Below are positions 8,254 through 17,795 of a stretch of DNA of 64,000 nt, one piece after another. This DNA comes from Calothrix sp. NIES-4105 (GTDB lineage Bacteria; Cyanobacteriota; Cyanobacteriia; Cyanobacteriales; Nostocaceae): assembly GCF_002368415.1 (NCBI RefSeq), contig NZ_AP018290.1:1863470-1927469 (forward strand). The letters are read 5' to 3'. Below the pieces are notes generated by a model. That model had not been told where the DNA came from. It ran no database searches and saw nothing but the letters and a program-made list of their open reading frames with translations. Within the stretch, counting starts at the first letter, position 1. Every line of letters starts with the position of its first letter. The position numbers were made by a program, and so were the translations under genes.

Positions 8254-10671
8254 ATGTCTGAATTATTGCAAGTAATCCTTAATAGTGATGAAAAAAACGA
8301 TTTACGTTCATTGATGAGTGAATTACGTTCGTGTGAAAAGCGTTATTTATTGCGGAATGACATATTAAATTTATATAACGATTTTTGTACGAAATATCAA
8401 AAGAATGCTCATTATCAAAGTTCACATTTAAGCAAGCTAATTTATTACACTCAAGAGATAATTCAGGAAGATTCAAATCTTTGCTTTATTATTCGTTCTA
8501 AGATAGCGAGTCAGGAAGTTTACTTACTAACATCGGATTTATGTATCGAAGCGATGACCGTGCAACAACTTTTAGATATGCGTGACCGTTTGGTTAACCG
8601 CTATCATCCGAATGAAGGTCATTTATTAGAAATTGATTTTGGTCCATTTTACGATTATTCACCCACGATTCGCGACCCCAAGAATATTGGTAAAGGGGTT
8701 CAGTTTCTCAACCGTTACCTTTCGAGTAAACTTTTTGCTGACCCTAAACAATGGCAAGAAAGCTTATTTAACTTCTTGCGTCTGCATCAATACCGTGGTA
8801 TTCAATTACTAATCAATGGACGGATTCAATCACAGCAACATCTTTCTGAAAAAATTAAAGCAGCTATCGCATTTGTAAGTAACTTAAGCGACGATGAACC
8901 ATTAGAAACATTTCGTTTAGACTTACAAACAATGGGGTTTGAACCAGGTTGGGGAAATACTGCTTCACGAGTCCTCGAAACACTTAATATTCTAGATGAT
9001 TTAATCGACTCTCCGGCGCCTCAAACTCTAGAAACGTTCATCTCACGCATCCCAATGATATTCAATATCGTTTTGGTATCACCTCATGGATGGTTTGGAC
9101 AAGAAGGAGTATTAGGAAGACCAGATACTGGGGGTCAAGTCGTTTACGTACTCGACCAAGCTAAAAATTTAGAGACACAACTCGAAGAAGATGCGCTTTT
9201 AGCAGGACTAGGTACACTTAATGTACAACCAAAAGTTATAATTTTATCGCGACTTATACCTAATAACGACGGTACACTTTGCAACCAGCGTTTAGAAAAA
9301 GTCCACGGTACAAAAAATGCTTGGATTTTACGTGTACCGTTTCGTGAATTTAACCCAAATATGACACAAAACTGGATATCTCGATTTGAGATTTGGTCAT
9401 ATTTAGAAACTTATGCTATCGATGCAGAACGAGAACTATTAGGAGAATTTCACGGTAGACCCGATTTAATCGTCGGTAATTATTCGGATGGTAACTTGGT
9501 TGCATTTTTACTCGCGCGTCGAATGAAAGTGACACAGTGCAATATTGCACATGCGTTGGAAAAATCTAAATACTTATTTAGTAACCTTTATTGGCAAGAC
9601 TTAGAAGATAAGTATCATTTTTCCATGCAGTTTACCGCTGACTTGTTAGCAATGAACGCTGCTAACTTTATAATTAGTAGTACTTATCAAGAAATTGTTG
9701 GTACTCCCGATAGCATTGGACAATACGAATCATATAAATGTTTTACAATGCCCGAACTTTACCACGTTGTAAATGGCATTGAATTGTTTAGTCCGAAATT
9801 TAACGTGGTTCCACCAGGAGTAAACGAGAGTTACTACTTTCCTTACACCAAAACCGAGGAGCGAGTTGAAGCTGATAGACAGCGACTTGAAGAAATGTTA
9901 TTTACTCTTGATGACTCTACATTAATATATGGAAAACTAGACGACCCGAAATTACGTCCTATTTTCTCAATGGCACGTCTTGACCGTATCAAAAACTTAA
10001 CAGGGTTAGCTGAATGTTTTGGTCAAAGTCAAGAATTGCAAGAACACTGCAATTTAATTTTAGTCGCAGGGAAGCTACGAGTCGAAGAATCAGGAGATAA
10101 TGAAGAACGTGACGAGATTGTTAAGCTTTATAAAATTATTGACGAATACAACCTGTATGGTAAGATTCGCTGGTTAGGTGTACGTCTTTCTAAAACCGAC
10201 TCTGGAGAAATTTATCGCGTTATTGCTGACTATAAAGGCATTTTTGTACAACCTGCATTATTTGAAGCTTTTGGTTTGACTATATTAGAAGCAATGATTA
10301 CAGGAATGCCAACTTTTGCAACCCAGTTTGGTGGACCGCTAGAAATCATTCAAGATAAAGTCAACGGTTTTTATATTAACCCTACCAATTTAGAAGAGAC
10401 AGCCAGCAAACTTTACGACTTTGTTACAAAATGCGATAATAACCCTAGTTATTGGGATGAAATTTCAACGCGCGGTATTGAAAGAGTATACAGTGCTTAC
10501 ACATGGAAAATCCATACTACTAAACTTTTATCTCTCGCGCGCACATACGGTTTTTGGAATTTTACATCTCAAGAAAATCGTGAAGATTTATTACGTTATA
10601 TTGAGGCATTGTTTCACCTCATCTATAAACCTCGCACGCAGCAATTGTTAGAACAGCATAAACATAGGTAG
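8254..10671 (+). CDS. susA: Sucrose synthase
   Basis: The 805-residue protein has the normal length and order of sucrose synthases: an N-terminal regulatory region (about 1-260), then a GT-B glycosyltransferase pair. 'SPHGWFGQEGVLGRPDTGGQ' (about residue 275 onward) is the family signature at the start of the GT-B domain, and 'FEAFGLTILEAM' (about 670-680) is the nucleotide-sugar-binding EX7E motif. The enzyme reversibly converts sucrose and a nucleoside diphosphate to fructose and nucleoside-diphosphate glucose in the cytoplasm. In heterocyst-forming cyanobacteria SusA works mainly in the cleavage direction and supplies ADP/UDP-glucose from imported sucrose. The gene stands alone. Its TAG stop lies in the first unit of a 20-bp tandem repeat. 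Confidence 0.96.
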   Translation: MSELLQVILNSDEKNDLRSLMSELRSCEKRYLLRNDILNLYNDFCTKYQKNAHYQSSHLSKLIYYTQEIIQEDSNLCFIIRSKIASQEVYLLTSDLCIEAMTVQQLLDMRDRLVNRYHPNEGHLLEIDFGPFYDYSPTIRDPKNIGKGVQFLNRYLSSKLFADPKQWQESLFNFLRLHQYRGIQLLINGRIQSQQHLSEKIKAAIAFVSNLSDDEPLETFRLDLQTMGFEPGWGNTASRVLETLNILDDLIDSPAPQTLETFISRIPMIFNIVLVSPHGWFGQEGVLGRPDTGGQVVYVLDQAKNLETQLEEDALLAGLGTLNVQPKVIILSRLIPNNDGTLCNQRLEKVHGTKNAWILRVPFREFNPNMTQNWISRFEIWSYLETYAIDAERELLGEFHGRPDLIVGNYSDGNLVAFLLARRMKVTQCNIAHALEKSKYLFSNLYWQDLEDKYHFSMQFTADLLAMNAANFIISSTYQEIVGTPDSIGQYESYKCFTMPELYHVVNGIELFSPKFNVVPPGVNESYYFPYTKTEERVEADRQRLEEMLFTLDDSTLIYGKLDDPKLRPIFSMARLDRIKNLTGLAECFGQSQELQEHCNLILVAGKLRVEESGDNEERDEIVKLYKIIDEYNLYGKIRWLGVRLSKTDSGEIYRVIADYKGIFVQPALFEAFGLTILEAMITGMPTFATQFGGPLEIIQDKVNGFYINPTNLEETASKLYDFVTKCDNNPSYWDEISTRGIERVYSAYTWKIHTTKLLSLARTYGFWNFTSQENREDLLRYIEALFHLIYKPRTQQLLEQHKHR

Positions 10672-10743
10672 AGACATTACGCAATAGGTAAAGACGTTAG
10701 GCAATAGGTAGAGACGTTACGTAATAGGTAGAGACGTTACATG
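10664..10743. repeat. Four tandem 20-bp repeats at the susA 3' end
   Basis: Four consecutive 20-base units of the form ATAGGTAGAGACGTTACGTA run from 10664 to 10743 with one to three differences each. The susA stop codon is inside the first unit. The TAGAGACGTTA core ties it to the hairpin repeats at 3798 and 25011. Confidence 0.85.
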
Positions 10744-10801
10744 ATTAGTCTCTACATTGTGATAAATATATAATAAATAAAATAAAAAAAATAAATTCTT
10801 T

Positions 10802-13243
10802 ATGCCTCACTACCGTAATTTACTTATACCGTTAGTATGTACAAGTATAACTACGATTGCAGGATGGTCGGCACCATGTATAGGAGTTACACCTGATAAT
10901 ACTTTACAAAACCCAACGAGAATTAACCAAGTTGGTAATCAAACCACTATTAACGGTGGTACACAAGTAGGTTCAAACTTATTTCACAGCTTTAGTAATT
11001 TTAATATCCCTACCAATAATGAAGTAATTTTTAACGCTAACAACATCAGTAATATAATTACGCGGGTAACAGGCGCAAACGCTTCCAATATAGATGGTAT
11101 AATTAACGTAATTGGTGGCGCCAATTTATATCTTTTGAATCCTAATGGTATTAGATTTGGCTCGAACGCACGATTAAATGTTGCAGGTTCGTTTATTGCT
11201 TCCACAGCTTCACAATTACAGTTCGCCGATGGTACTTTACTTGATATAGCTACCCAGGCGCCAACTCCACTATTAACGATTAGCGCACCAGTTGGGTTAG
11301 TATTTAATAATTCGTCTTCTTCAATATCAGTTTATGGTACAGGATATCAGATACGTGGCAGTGGTGTAGCAAATATTCCAATACTTCAAACCACAGTTCC
11401 AAGTCAATTAAATGTTAACAGTGGTAAAACTTTAGCTTTAATTGCTAGAGAAATTGAACTAAACGGTGGAACAGTTGGAGCTAAGGGTGGTAACGTTCAT
11501 ATTGGAACGGCGCAAAATGAAACTGTTAAAATTAATACTTCTATAAATAATCCCAACTCAATATCTTTTTCCTACGAATCAAAAACACCATCGGGTAATA
11601 TTAATTTAATTAACCGTGCTGGAATTAACACAAGTGGTGGGCAAGAAGTACCATCGGGTGAGATAACATTGCGTGGACGCGAAATAAATATATTTGGTGG
11701 TAGTGTTGCTGTTGCCCAAAACTTTAACCCTAGTCCTGGGGGTGATATCAATGTCACAGCACAAACACTTAATATTCGTGATGATAATATTTCTGCCCTA
11801 CTACGCGCGGGAATTGTTAGTGAAGCAGCAGGTACAGGAAGAAGCGGTGATATTAACGTTCAAGCAAAAACGATAAATCTTACTGACGGTAGTACAATTA
11901 CTAACCGCAACAACAGTTCTGGAAATAGCGGTGATGTGAATATCAAGAGCGAAACTCTCAAAATCGATGGTGTATCTGCTGCTAATCCCGCACGAATTAC
12001 TTTTATTGGCGCCCAAAGCGGTGGTGATGGTACTGGAGGTAACACAAACATTAAAACCTCAACACTAGATGTAACAAGAGGAGCGAGCATCAGCGCATTA
12101 GTATGGAACAACGGCAAAGGTGGCAATGTTAACATCGAAGCTGATAGGGTTTCTGTTATTGGAACATATGCCGCCCCAGGCTTTATTGTTAGTGCTATTA
12201 GCGCATCATCCCTCGGTACAGGAGAACCAGGAAATATCAATATAGATACAAAACAACTCGAAGTACTTAACGGTGGTTTGCTTAGTACAACTATTTACTC
12301 TGATGCGAAAGCTGGCAGAATAAATATAAACGCCAGCGAATCAGTACTAGTAAAAGGAATTTACCCAGGTTCAACAATTCCGAGCCAGATACGCTCTAGT
12401 GTCAGCATAGCTCCATCCGCACTGAGGGATGCTTCTGGTAGCGAACTTCCTGCAATTCCTCAAGGTGAGTCACGTAGCGTTACTATCACTTCTGCTTCTG
12501 TTACAGTTCAAGACTCTGCCCGCATTAGCGTTCGTAATGAAGGGTTTGGCAATAGTGGCAAACTAGAAATAAAGAGTGAAAATATTCAACTAGTCAATAA
12601 TGCTGAACTTACTGCTACCACCTTTCAAGGAAAAGGAGGTGATATTTTTTTAGACACAAAACAGCTAACTCTTCGTAACCAAAGCCGTATCACGACAAAT
12701 GCGCGCGGTACGCAAGCGAACGGGGGTAACATTACTATTAACGCCGACACACTCCTTGCCTTAGAAAACAGCGATTTAACCGCAAATTCAGCTAATAGTT
12801 TTGGAGGAAGAGTTATAATTAATACCCAAGGCTTAATAGGAATACAGTATCGTTTAATACCTACACCATTTAGCGACATAATTGCATCGGGTGGAAATCC
12901 TTCACTAAACGGAGTCGTAAAAATCAACACAAACGAAACCGACCCAACAAGCAACCGAACAGTGCTTCCCGTTCAAATTGTTGCAGTTCCTCAAATATCA
13001 TCGCAATGCAGCACAGCAAAAACCGCGCGTAGTCGTTTTACAATAACAGGAAGAGGGGGAATACCGCAGAACCCCACTAAAAATTTACTTGGGCAAACAA
13101 TTTGGAATGATTTAAGACGAAACACTCTTACAACATCATTAAATACTCAAACACCAACAGAAATTATCGAAGCTGATACCCTCATCAATCAAAACGGAGA
13201 ACTAGCACTTGTAAATAGTCGGGATGACTTTTCATCTTGTTAA
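10802..13243 (+). CDS. Filamentous haemagglutinin-type exoprotein (two-partner secretion)
   Basis: The 813-residue protein has a signal-like N-terminus, then a haemagglutination-activity (TPS) domain at about residues 30-150. Its markers are 'INGGTQVGSNLFHSF', 'NIDGIINVIGGANLYLLNPNGI' and the NPNG turn. Residues 200-700 are beta-helical repeats of the 'G.I.I.A..L.L..G..I' type. A cysteine pair near the C-terminus ('QISSQCSTAK') and the 'GRGGIPQNP...IWNDLR' tail are typical of cyanobacterial S-layer/haemagglutinin-like proteins. It is expected to leave the cell through a TpsB/Omp85-type transporter, which is not encoded nearby. A role in adhesion or the sheath is inferred. Its 3' end overlaps the next convergent gene by 12 bases. 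Confidence 0.88.
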   Translation: MPHYRNLLIPLVCTSITTIAGWSAPCIGVTPDNTLQNPTRINQVGNQTTINGGTQVGSNLFHSFSNFNIPTNNEVIFNANNISNIITRVTGANASNIDGIINVIGGANLYLLNPNGIRFGSNARLNVAGSFIASTASQLQFADGTLLDIATQAPTPLLTISAPVGLVFNNSSSSISVYGTGYQIRGSGVANIPILQTTVPSQLNVNSGKTLALIAREIELNGGTVGAKGGNVHIGTAQNETVKINTSINNPNSISFSYESKTPSGNINLINRAGINTSGGQEVPSGEITLRGREINIFGGSVAVAQNFNPSPGGDINVTAQTLNIRDDNISALLRAGIVSEAAGTGRSGDINVQAKTINLTDGSTITNRNNSSGNSGDVNIKSETLKIDGVSAANPARITFIGAQSGGDGTGGNTNIKTSTLDVTRGASISALVWNNGKGGNVNIEADRVSVIGTYAAPGFIVSAISASSLGTGEPGNINIDTKQLEVLNGGLLSTTIYSDAKAGRININASESVLVKGIYPGSTIPSQIRSSVSIAPSALRDASGSELPAIPQGESRSVTITSASVTVQDSARISVRNEGFGNSGKLEIKSENIQLVNNAELTATTFQGKGGDIFLDTKQLTLRNQSRITTNARGTQANGGNITINADTLLALENSDLTANSANSFGGRVIINTQGLIGIQYRLIPTPFSDIIASGGNPSLNGVVKINTNETDPTSNRTVLPVQIVAVPQISSQCSTAKTARSRFTITGRGGIPQNPTKNLLGQTIWNDLRRNTLTTSLNTQTPTEIIEADTLINQNGELALVNSRDDFSSC

Positions 13244-13825
13244 CTCTCGCCAAGTATTTTGTCCGACAATTCCATCAACAACTAAATTACGCTGATTTTG
13301 AAATGCTTTAACTGCGACTTCAGTCAAGGCGCCGAAAAAACCATCGACCTCCATACTATAACCGCTGGATGCTAACAACCTCTGTACAACTCGCACACTC
13401 AACCCCGAATCACCAAATTCTACCGTTGGAAGACGGTTGGTACTTATTTTGGGGTTAATTGCTGTTATCACATTATTATCAGCATCTGCAATTACTTCGC
13501 TTTGTGCCACTAATATTGATGCTGATAACTCGTTTGGCTTTAGATCACTTAACACTTTGTTAGAAACAACTTTAGCTAAAATACTACTGAGTGTTTTTTT
13601 GAAATTATAATTACTATAATCAGGTGAAAATACTGCAATCGAAGTATCATCCAACTGCGTAAATTCAGGTGGTATAATTTGAAGTGCTATGGTTGAATCA
13701 GGTAAATGCGTTGAATCTGACTTGAATAAATCGTTTTTGTGCTGAACCGACTGTTGTGGCAAATTTGAAGAAACTCTTTGCCCCATTAATAATACGCTCG
13801 TTATCAGCAACCCAATATCGCTCAT
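13232..13825 (-). CDS. Peptidoglycan-binding domain protein
   Basis: The last 65 residues ('FGDSGLSVRVVQRLLASSGY' to 'VDGIVGQNTWRELTR') are a complete PG_binding_1 domain, with the G-x-x-V-x-x-L-Q-x-x-L pattern and the paired 'VDG.FG..T..AV..FQ' and 'VDGIVG..TW' motifs. The front 130 residues are a weakly hydrophobic N-terminus and a low-complexity Ser/Asp/Asn-rich linker. No hydrolase domain is attached, so it probably anchors to the cell wall or guides a partner. It runs convergently with the haemagglutinin-like gene, with stop regions overlapping by 12 bases. Confidence 0.85.
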   Translation of the reverse strand: MSDIGLLITSVLLMGQRVSSNLPQQSVQHKNDLFKSDSTHLPDSTIALQIIPPEFTQLDDTSIAVFSPDYSNYNFKKTLSSILAKVVSNKVLSDLKPNELSASILVAQSEVIADADNNVITAINPKISTNRLPTVEFGDSGLSVRVVQRLLASSGYSMEVDGFFGALTEVAVKAFQNQRNLVVDGIVGQNTWRELTR

Positions 13826-13982
13826 TGTATATCGTCTTATTACCGCTCACATTTCCATTGACATTAAAAACTCTGTTAGTCCGGAACAGTACACACTTAC
13901 AACTAAAAATCAATAAAAAATTCATACTTATATTATCAAAACCTACAGCATTACACTTATCTGTAACGATTATTACTCGAAC

Positions 13983-14011
13983 AAAAAAAAGACGTAATTT
14001 ATACGTCTTTT
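13983..14011 (-). terminator. Intrinsic terminator of tRNA-Leu(CAA)
   Basis: Read on the minus strand, GACGTA and TACGTC pair around a 5-base loop and are followed by a run of eight T. It lies about 55 bases past the 3' end of the tRNA and would end the protease-tRNA transcript. Confidence 0.75.
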
Positions 14012-14062
14012 CGTTATTATTTAGAAATTTGTTTAGGAATACTAAAGTATTCGCAACTAATG

Positions 14063-14147
14063 TGGGCGAGGAGAGAATCGAACTCTCACGCCTTTACAGG
14101 GCGGCAGATTTTGAGTCTGCTGCGTCTACCAGTTTCGCCACCCGCCC
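14063..14147 (-). tRNA. tRNA-Leu (CAA)
   Basis: An 85-base class II tRNA: acceptor GGGCGGG pairs with CTCGCCC, anticodon stem GCAGA/TCTGC encloses the loop CTCAAAA giving anticodon CAA, a long variable arm follows, and the T-arm is GAGAG-TTCGATT-CTCTC. The discriminator base is A, as expected for leucine. Its 5' 22 bases are also the last codons of the M48 protease gene. Confidence 0.95.
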
Positions 14148-15004
14148 TTGGGTGCAACCTCATTATTATAATCTACCTTCGTATGATTTTGCAATAGTTT
14201 TTGATATTCTTTGCTCGAAGACCAACGGTCAATTTCGCGCGCGCGGAGTACAGGGACTGGGTGAGTAAGTTGAGCGGTGCGAGCGGCTTTAACAGTTTCA
14301 CCGATTTCACTTTTGCTAATATCATCATAAGCGCGCGCTTGAGCGATAAAAGCATCAAGATTGAGTTGTGGAGCTAAAGTAGGTGAACCACCAGCAAGTT
14401 TCATCAATACCGACATAACGACCTTGGGGTCACCAGTTGCAAGGAGTGCTGCACGGTCACAGGTAAATTCAGCGCATCGTACCCACTCTAAAAGCTGTGC
14501 TTGTATAGCTTGGGCGAGAAAGGCGCCGACAGTAGGGACAGCAGTAGCAGCTAAAATTAATAAATTAACAGGAGTCAAATAAACACTATGGTCACATTTG
14601 AGATGTCCTAACTCGTGCGCGATTACCGCCTGAATTTCTTGAGGAGTTAGCATATCTATCAGCGAAGTGTGAACCACAACAAATGGCTGTTTACCCCGCA
14701 TCGCAAAAGTATAAGCATTCGGCGCCGGATGTTGTCGAACATAAAGCTGTGGAGGCTCAATATCAAGCATCTTACAAGCTTCCAGGAGCAGATTATGCAA
14801 TTCAGGGAGTTGGTTTTCTCCAACTAACACACTTGAAGCGATATTCTCAACATAAAAAACTTGTTCGGCAAAAGGCCCTAGAAGGTTACGCACTATCATA
14901 TCTAGTCCTGGTATTTGCTTGAGCGCTTTTGTGGCTTCCAAGTCTAGAGGATGGCGAAACGAGTCTGCCTTTAAACCAATTAATTGACTTTTATATATAG
15001 ACAT
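14126..15004 (-). CDS. M48 family (HtpX/Ste24-like) zinc peptidase
   Basis: The 292-residue protein has the zinc site HELGH at about residues 130-134, and a third ligand in 'CAEFTCDRAALLA' about 55 residues later, the usual M48 spacing. Two hydrophobic stretches flank the site ('PFVVVHTSLIDML', 'LLILAATAVPTVGAFLAQA'), consistent with membrane association. Cyanobacterial homologues are thought to act in membrane protein quality control. The C-terminal residues 'KGGWRNW' and the stop codon are encoded by the first 22 bases of tRNA-Leu(CAA). Most relatives end shortly after 'SSKEYQ.LL', so this tail is probably a read-through extension into the tRNA gene. The two should be co-transcribed. Confidence 0.9.
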   Translation of the reverse strand: MSIYKSQLIGLKADSFRHPLDLEATKALKQIPGLDMIVRNLLGPFAEQVFYVENIASSVLVGENQLPELHNLLLEACKMLDIEPPQLYVRQHPAPNAYTFAMRGKQPFVVVHTSLIDMLTPQEIQAVIAHELGHLKCDHSVYLTPVNLLILAATAVPTVGAFLAQAIQAQLLEWVRCAEFTCDRAALLATGDPKVVMSVLMKLAGGSPTLAPQLNLDAFIAQARAYDDISKSEIGETVKAARTAQLTHPVPVLRAREIDRWSSSKEYQKLLQNHTKVDYNNEVAPKGGWRNW

Positions 15005-15060
15005 GAGAAGTGTGATTTATATAGTGAGAAGTAAGTAGATATATATTATAGCTAGTTAGT

Positions 15061-15098
15061 GTGAAGGGTCGGGCAAGGATGCCCAACCCACAAGAGTT
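15061..15098. repeat. Dispersed repeat with GGGCAAGGATGCCC core
   Basis: The segment CGGGCAAGGATGCCCAACC and the CACAAGAG that follows recur, slightly changed, at about 47508-47543 (reverse orientation) and 52390-52422. All three are intergenic. The remaining sequence up to 15192 holds further short CTCCTAACT heptamer-like repeats and an inverted GGGCGGGTTTA motif, but no gene. Confidence 0.6.
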
Positions 15099-15192
15099 GA
15101 AAAGCTTTTTACTCCTAACTCCTGTACGGGCGGGTTTATCTATATTCTGGTAAATAATCGAAAATTTAGGTAAACTCGCCCCTGCGTTCCTC

Positions 15193-16584
15193 CTAACTCA
15201 AAACTCCTAACTCAACACCAGCATCTTCACCAGACTCAGCATCAGCTTCAGACACACGCTTGATTTTAGCTCCAACTGAAAGCAGCTTCAAATCAAGACG
15301 GTCATAACCTCGGTCTAAAAACTGCAATCCCTTGATAGTAGTTTTACCGCTAGCAGCTAACCCAGCAACAACTAAAGCAGCAGCAGCACGCAAATCACTA
15401 CCAATAACAGGCGCCCCAGATAGTACAGGAACTCCTCGAATAAAAGCAATATTGCCTTTAACGCGAATATCAGCTCCCAAACGATTTAACTCTGAAGCAT
15501 GGCGCAAGCGATTTTCAAATACAGTCTCATTTATCAAGCTATCGCCATCTGCTACAGCCATCAACGACATAAATGGAGCTTGCATATCGGTTGGAAAACC
15601 TGGATGTGGCAACGTTTCAATGTCAGCAGCTTTTAAAGCTTCTGCTGGCTTAATACGCAGACTATGAGTTCCTTCCTCAATAATTGGAACCCCCATTTCT
15701 CGCAGTTTGGCAATAACTGGCAAAAGATGTTCTGGAACTACTGGTGATAATAATAAATCTGAACGTGTAATTGCGCCTGCTGTTAAAAACGTGCCTGCTT
15801 CTATCCGGTCGGGAATAACCGTGTAATCGGTTGCATGTAGTTTGTTTACACCTACGATAGTGATAGTGCTAGTGCCAGCACCCTGAATTTTGGCGCCCAT
15901 CGAATTACAGAAGTTAGCCAAATCAACTACTTCTGGTTCACGAGCTGCATTTTCGATTAGAGTTTCGCCATCAGCCAAAGTTGCCGCCATCATCAACGTT
16001 TCGGTGGCGCCAACGCTTGGAGAATCAAGATAAATTTTGGCGCCTTTGAGCCTACGGTTACTACCAGGTACATAAGCATTACAAATGCCATGCTCAATTT
16101 GTACCTCTGCTCCCATTGCTTGTAGACCCCGAACATGTAAATCTACAGGTCTGGCGCCAATAGCACAACCACCAGGTAAAGGCATTTGGGCAACACCCAA
16201 CCGCGCTAAAATCGAACCAATTGCAAAAAAGCTTGCTCGTAACTGAGTAACAAGTTCATAAGGAGCTTTAGAAGTAGCAAAGTCTTTAGCATTAATATCT
16301 AATACTTCGCCATCGCGCTTAACGCTAACACCCAAAGCCAATAAAACTTGACTCATCCGCTCAACATCAGCCAGCATTGGCACATTACGAATGCGGCAAT
16401 CTTCAGAACATAGTAAAGCACCAGCCATTAATACCAGTGCCGAATTTTTTGCTCCGCTGATTTTAACATGACCTTCTAAAGGATGCCCTCCCCATATTTG
16501 CAAGACTGAGGAGTCTGCTTCGGGTGACGACTTGGCATCTAATAAGCCGCTAACTGGACTGATAAGCCTACCCTCCAAAAACAA
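15193..16584 (-). CDS. murA: UDP-N-acetylglucosamine 1-carboxyvinyltransferase
   Basis: MurA adds enolpyruvate from PEP to UDP-GlcNAc, the first committed step of peptidoglycan synthesis in the cytoplasm. The protein is 463 residues against about 420-430 in most bacteria; the excess is an N-terminal tail of about 28 residues and an acidic C-terminal tail ('[13 protein letters not shown]'). Family landmarks are '[15 protein letters not shown]' near residue 35 with the conserved K-N pair, the catalytic cysteine in '[16 protein letters not shown]', and '[13 protein letters not shown]'. The two inside-out alpha/beta domains appear complete. No other cell-wall gene is adjacent; tRNA-Leu(CAG) lies divergently upstream. 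Confidence 0.96.
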   Translation of the reverse strand: MFLEGRLISPVSGLLDAKSSPEADSSVLQIWGGHPLEGHVKISGAKNSALVLMAGALLCSEDCRIRNVPMLADVERMSQVLLALGVSVKRDGEVLDINAKDFATSKAPYELVTQLRASFFAIGSILARLGVAQMPLPGGCAIGARPVDLHVRGLQAMGAEVQIEHGICNAYVPGSNRRLKGAKIYLDSPSVGATETLMMAATLADGETLIENAAREPEVVDLANFCNSMGAKIQGAGTSTITIVGVNKLHATDYTVIPDRIEAGTFLTAGAITRSDLLLSPVVPEHLLPVIAKLREMGVPIIEEGTHSLRIKPAEALKAADIETLPHPGFPTDMQAPFMSLMAVADGDSLINETVFENRLRHASELNRLGADIRVKGNIAFIRGVPVLSGAPVIGSDLRAAAALVVAGLAASGKTTIKGLQFLDRGYDRLDLKLLSVGAKIKRVSEADAESGEDAGVELGVLS

Positions 16585-16700
16585 GAAGTAAATTTATACG
16601 TTGGAAGTTGGTTAAGATTCTACAGTAAACAATTAATTTGTCTACATTTTTAGACTACATCTAAGAAAAATAATTACATGGAAGACTATAAAACGAGGGA

Positions 16701-16729
16701 TTGACAAAAATCAGTCAATAAGTCATGAT
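16701..16729 (+). promoter_or_regulatory. Putative promoter of tRNA-Leu(CAG)
   Basis: A perfect TTGACA -35 box (16701-16706) is followed after 17 bases by a weaker CATGAT -10 box (16724-16729), ending 27 bases before the tRNA. Confidence 0.45.
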
Positions 16730-16756
16730 TAAAGACTGTGAGTTATAAACAAGCCA

Positions 16757-16838
16757 GCGGAACTGGCGGAATTGGCAGACGCGCATGATTCAGGTTCATG
16801 TGCCGCAAGGCTTTCGGGTTCAAGTCCCGAGTTCCGCA
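16757..16838 (+). tRNA. tRNA-Leu (CAG)
   Basis: An 82-base class II tRNA: acceptor GCGGAAC pairs with GTTCCGC, anticodon stem CATGA/TCATG encloses TTCAGGT giving anticodon CAG, with a long variable arm and T-loop TTCAAGT. The discriminator is A. CCA is not encoded. Confidence 0.95.
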
Positions 16839-16851
16839 CTATCTAAGTAAT

Positions 16852-16955
16852 AAGTGCTGAGTGCTGAGGAAAAAGTTAAGAGTTAAAAGTTAGGAAGCGC
16901 GGAGTAACTACTAAGAATTTTTTACTCACTACTCAGCACTCAGCACTCAGCACTT
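16852..16955. repeat. STRR heptamer arms forming a long hairpin
   Basis: AAGTGCTGAGTGCTGAG at the left and CTCAGCACTCAGCACTCAGC at the right are inverted copies of the CTCAGCA heptamer. They could fold into a large stem between tRNA-Leu and the methyltransferase gene, and possibly serve as the tRNA terminator. Confidence 0.75.
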
Positions 16956-16964
16956 TCTACTCTT

Positions 16965-17750
16965 ATGTTGACAAGTTTACAAAATCCCTTAGTAAAGCAA
17001 ATTCGCAAGCTACACTCTTCCAAAGAGCGTCACAGTCAGGATTTAATTTTACTTGAAGGAACGCATTTGCTTGAAGAAGCTTATAGTGCTAATTATCCTC
17101 TAACTACTTTGTGTTGTACTGAGAAATGGCAAACAACGCATTTTGAACTATGGGAAAAAGCTTCGACCAAATGCGCGCGTGCGGAAGTTGTCAGTGAAGA
17201 AGTATTAAGCGCATTAGCAACAACAGTACAACCAGATGGAGTAATTGCCACAGCAAAGCGAAATTATCAAGTTAACTCACTGCCATTTTCTGGATTATTA
17301 CTAGCATTAGAAACAATTCAAGACCCAGGCAACTTAGGTACAATCATTCGCACAGCAGCAGCAGCGAGTGCGTCTGGACTATGGCTCAGTAAAAATTGTG
17401 TCGATTTAGACAACCCTAAAGTCATGAGAGCATCGGCTGGACAATGGTTTAGAGTCCCAATGGCAGTGAGCGAAGATTTAAAAGATACAGTTAATTTAGC
17501 CAAAAACGCTGGAATGCAAATAGTGGCAACATTACCCGGCGCCGCAAAAACCTACTGGGACGTAGACTGGCGCCAACCAAGTTTGATTTTGTTAGGTAAC
17601 GAAGGTGCAGGATTATCAAAAGAATTAGCAGCAATGGCGGATATACAGGTAAATATACCTCTGAGCCAGGAAGTCGAATCATTAAACGTTGCCATTGCCT
17701 CAGCACTGTTGTTGTACGAAGCAATGCGACAAAAACGCCCTCTGTCATAA
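16965..17750 (+). CDS. TrmH/SpoU family RNA 2'-O-methyltransferase
   Basis: The 261-residue protein has an N-terminal substrate-binding domain of about 100 residues ('LVKQIRKLHSSKERHSQDLILLEG', an L30e-like RNA-binding start) and a C-terminal SPOUT catalytic domain. The three SpoU motifs are visible: 'QDPGNLGTIIRTAAA' (motif 1, with the conserved N and R), 'LILLGNEGAGLSKEL' (motif 2) and 'IPLSQEVESLNVAIASALLLYE' (motif 3). Together they form the trefoil-knot AdoMet site. The target is probably a ribosomal RNA ribose, by analogy with RlmB- and TsnR-like enzymes; the exact nucleotide cannot be read from sequence. The stop codon lies in a shared terminator stem with the convergent gene. Confidence 0.92.
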   Translation: MLTSLQNPLVKQIRKLHSSKERHSQDLILLEGTHLLEEAYSANYPLTTLCCTEKWQTTHFELWEKASTKCARAEVVSEEVLSALATTVQPDGVIATAKRNYQVNSLPFSGLLLALETIQDPGNLGTIIRTAAAASASGLWLSKNCVDLDNPKVMRASAGQWFRVPMAVSEDLKDTVNLAKNAGMQIVATLPGAAKTYWDVDWRQPSLILLGNEGAGLSKELAAMADIQVNIPLSQEVESLNVAIASALLLYEAMRQKRPLS

Positions 17751-17795
17751 TTACTTCAGTAATTAACTTTAGTAATTACTGAAGTAATTATGACA
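17743..17795. terminator. Bidirectional terminator with 23-bp perfect arms
   Basis: Arms 17743-17765 and 17773-17795 pair perfectly around the loop ACTTTAG. The last codons and stop codons of both convergent genes (ending at 17750 and 17788) are within the stem. Confidence 0.85.

Noticed and set aside
11572-12954. Several minus-strand frames within the haemagglutinin-like gene
   Set aside because: They are antisense shadows of a repetitive beta-helix coding sequence without start signals.
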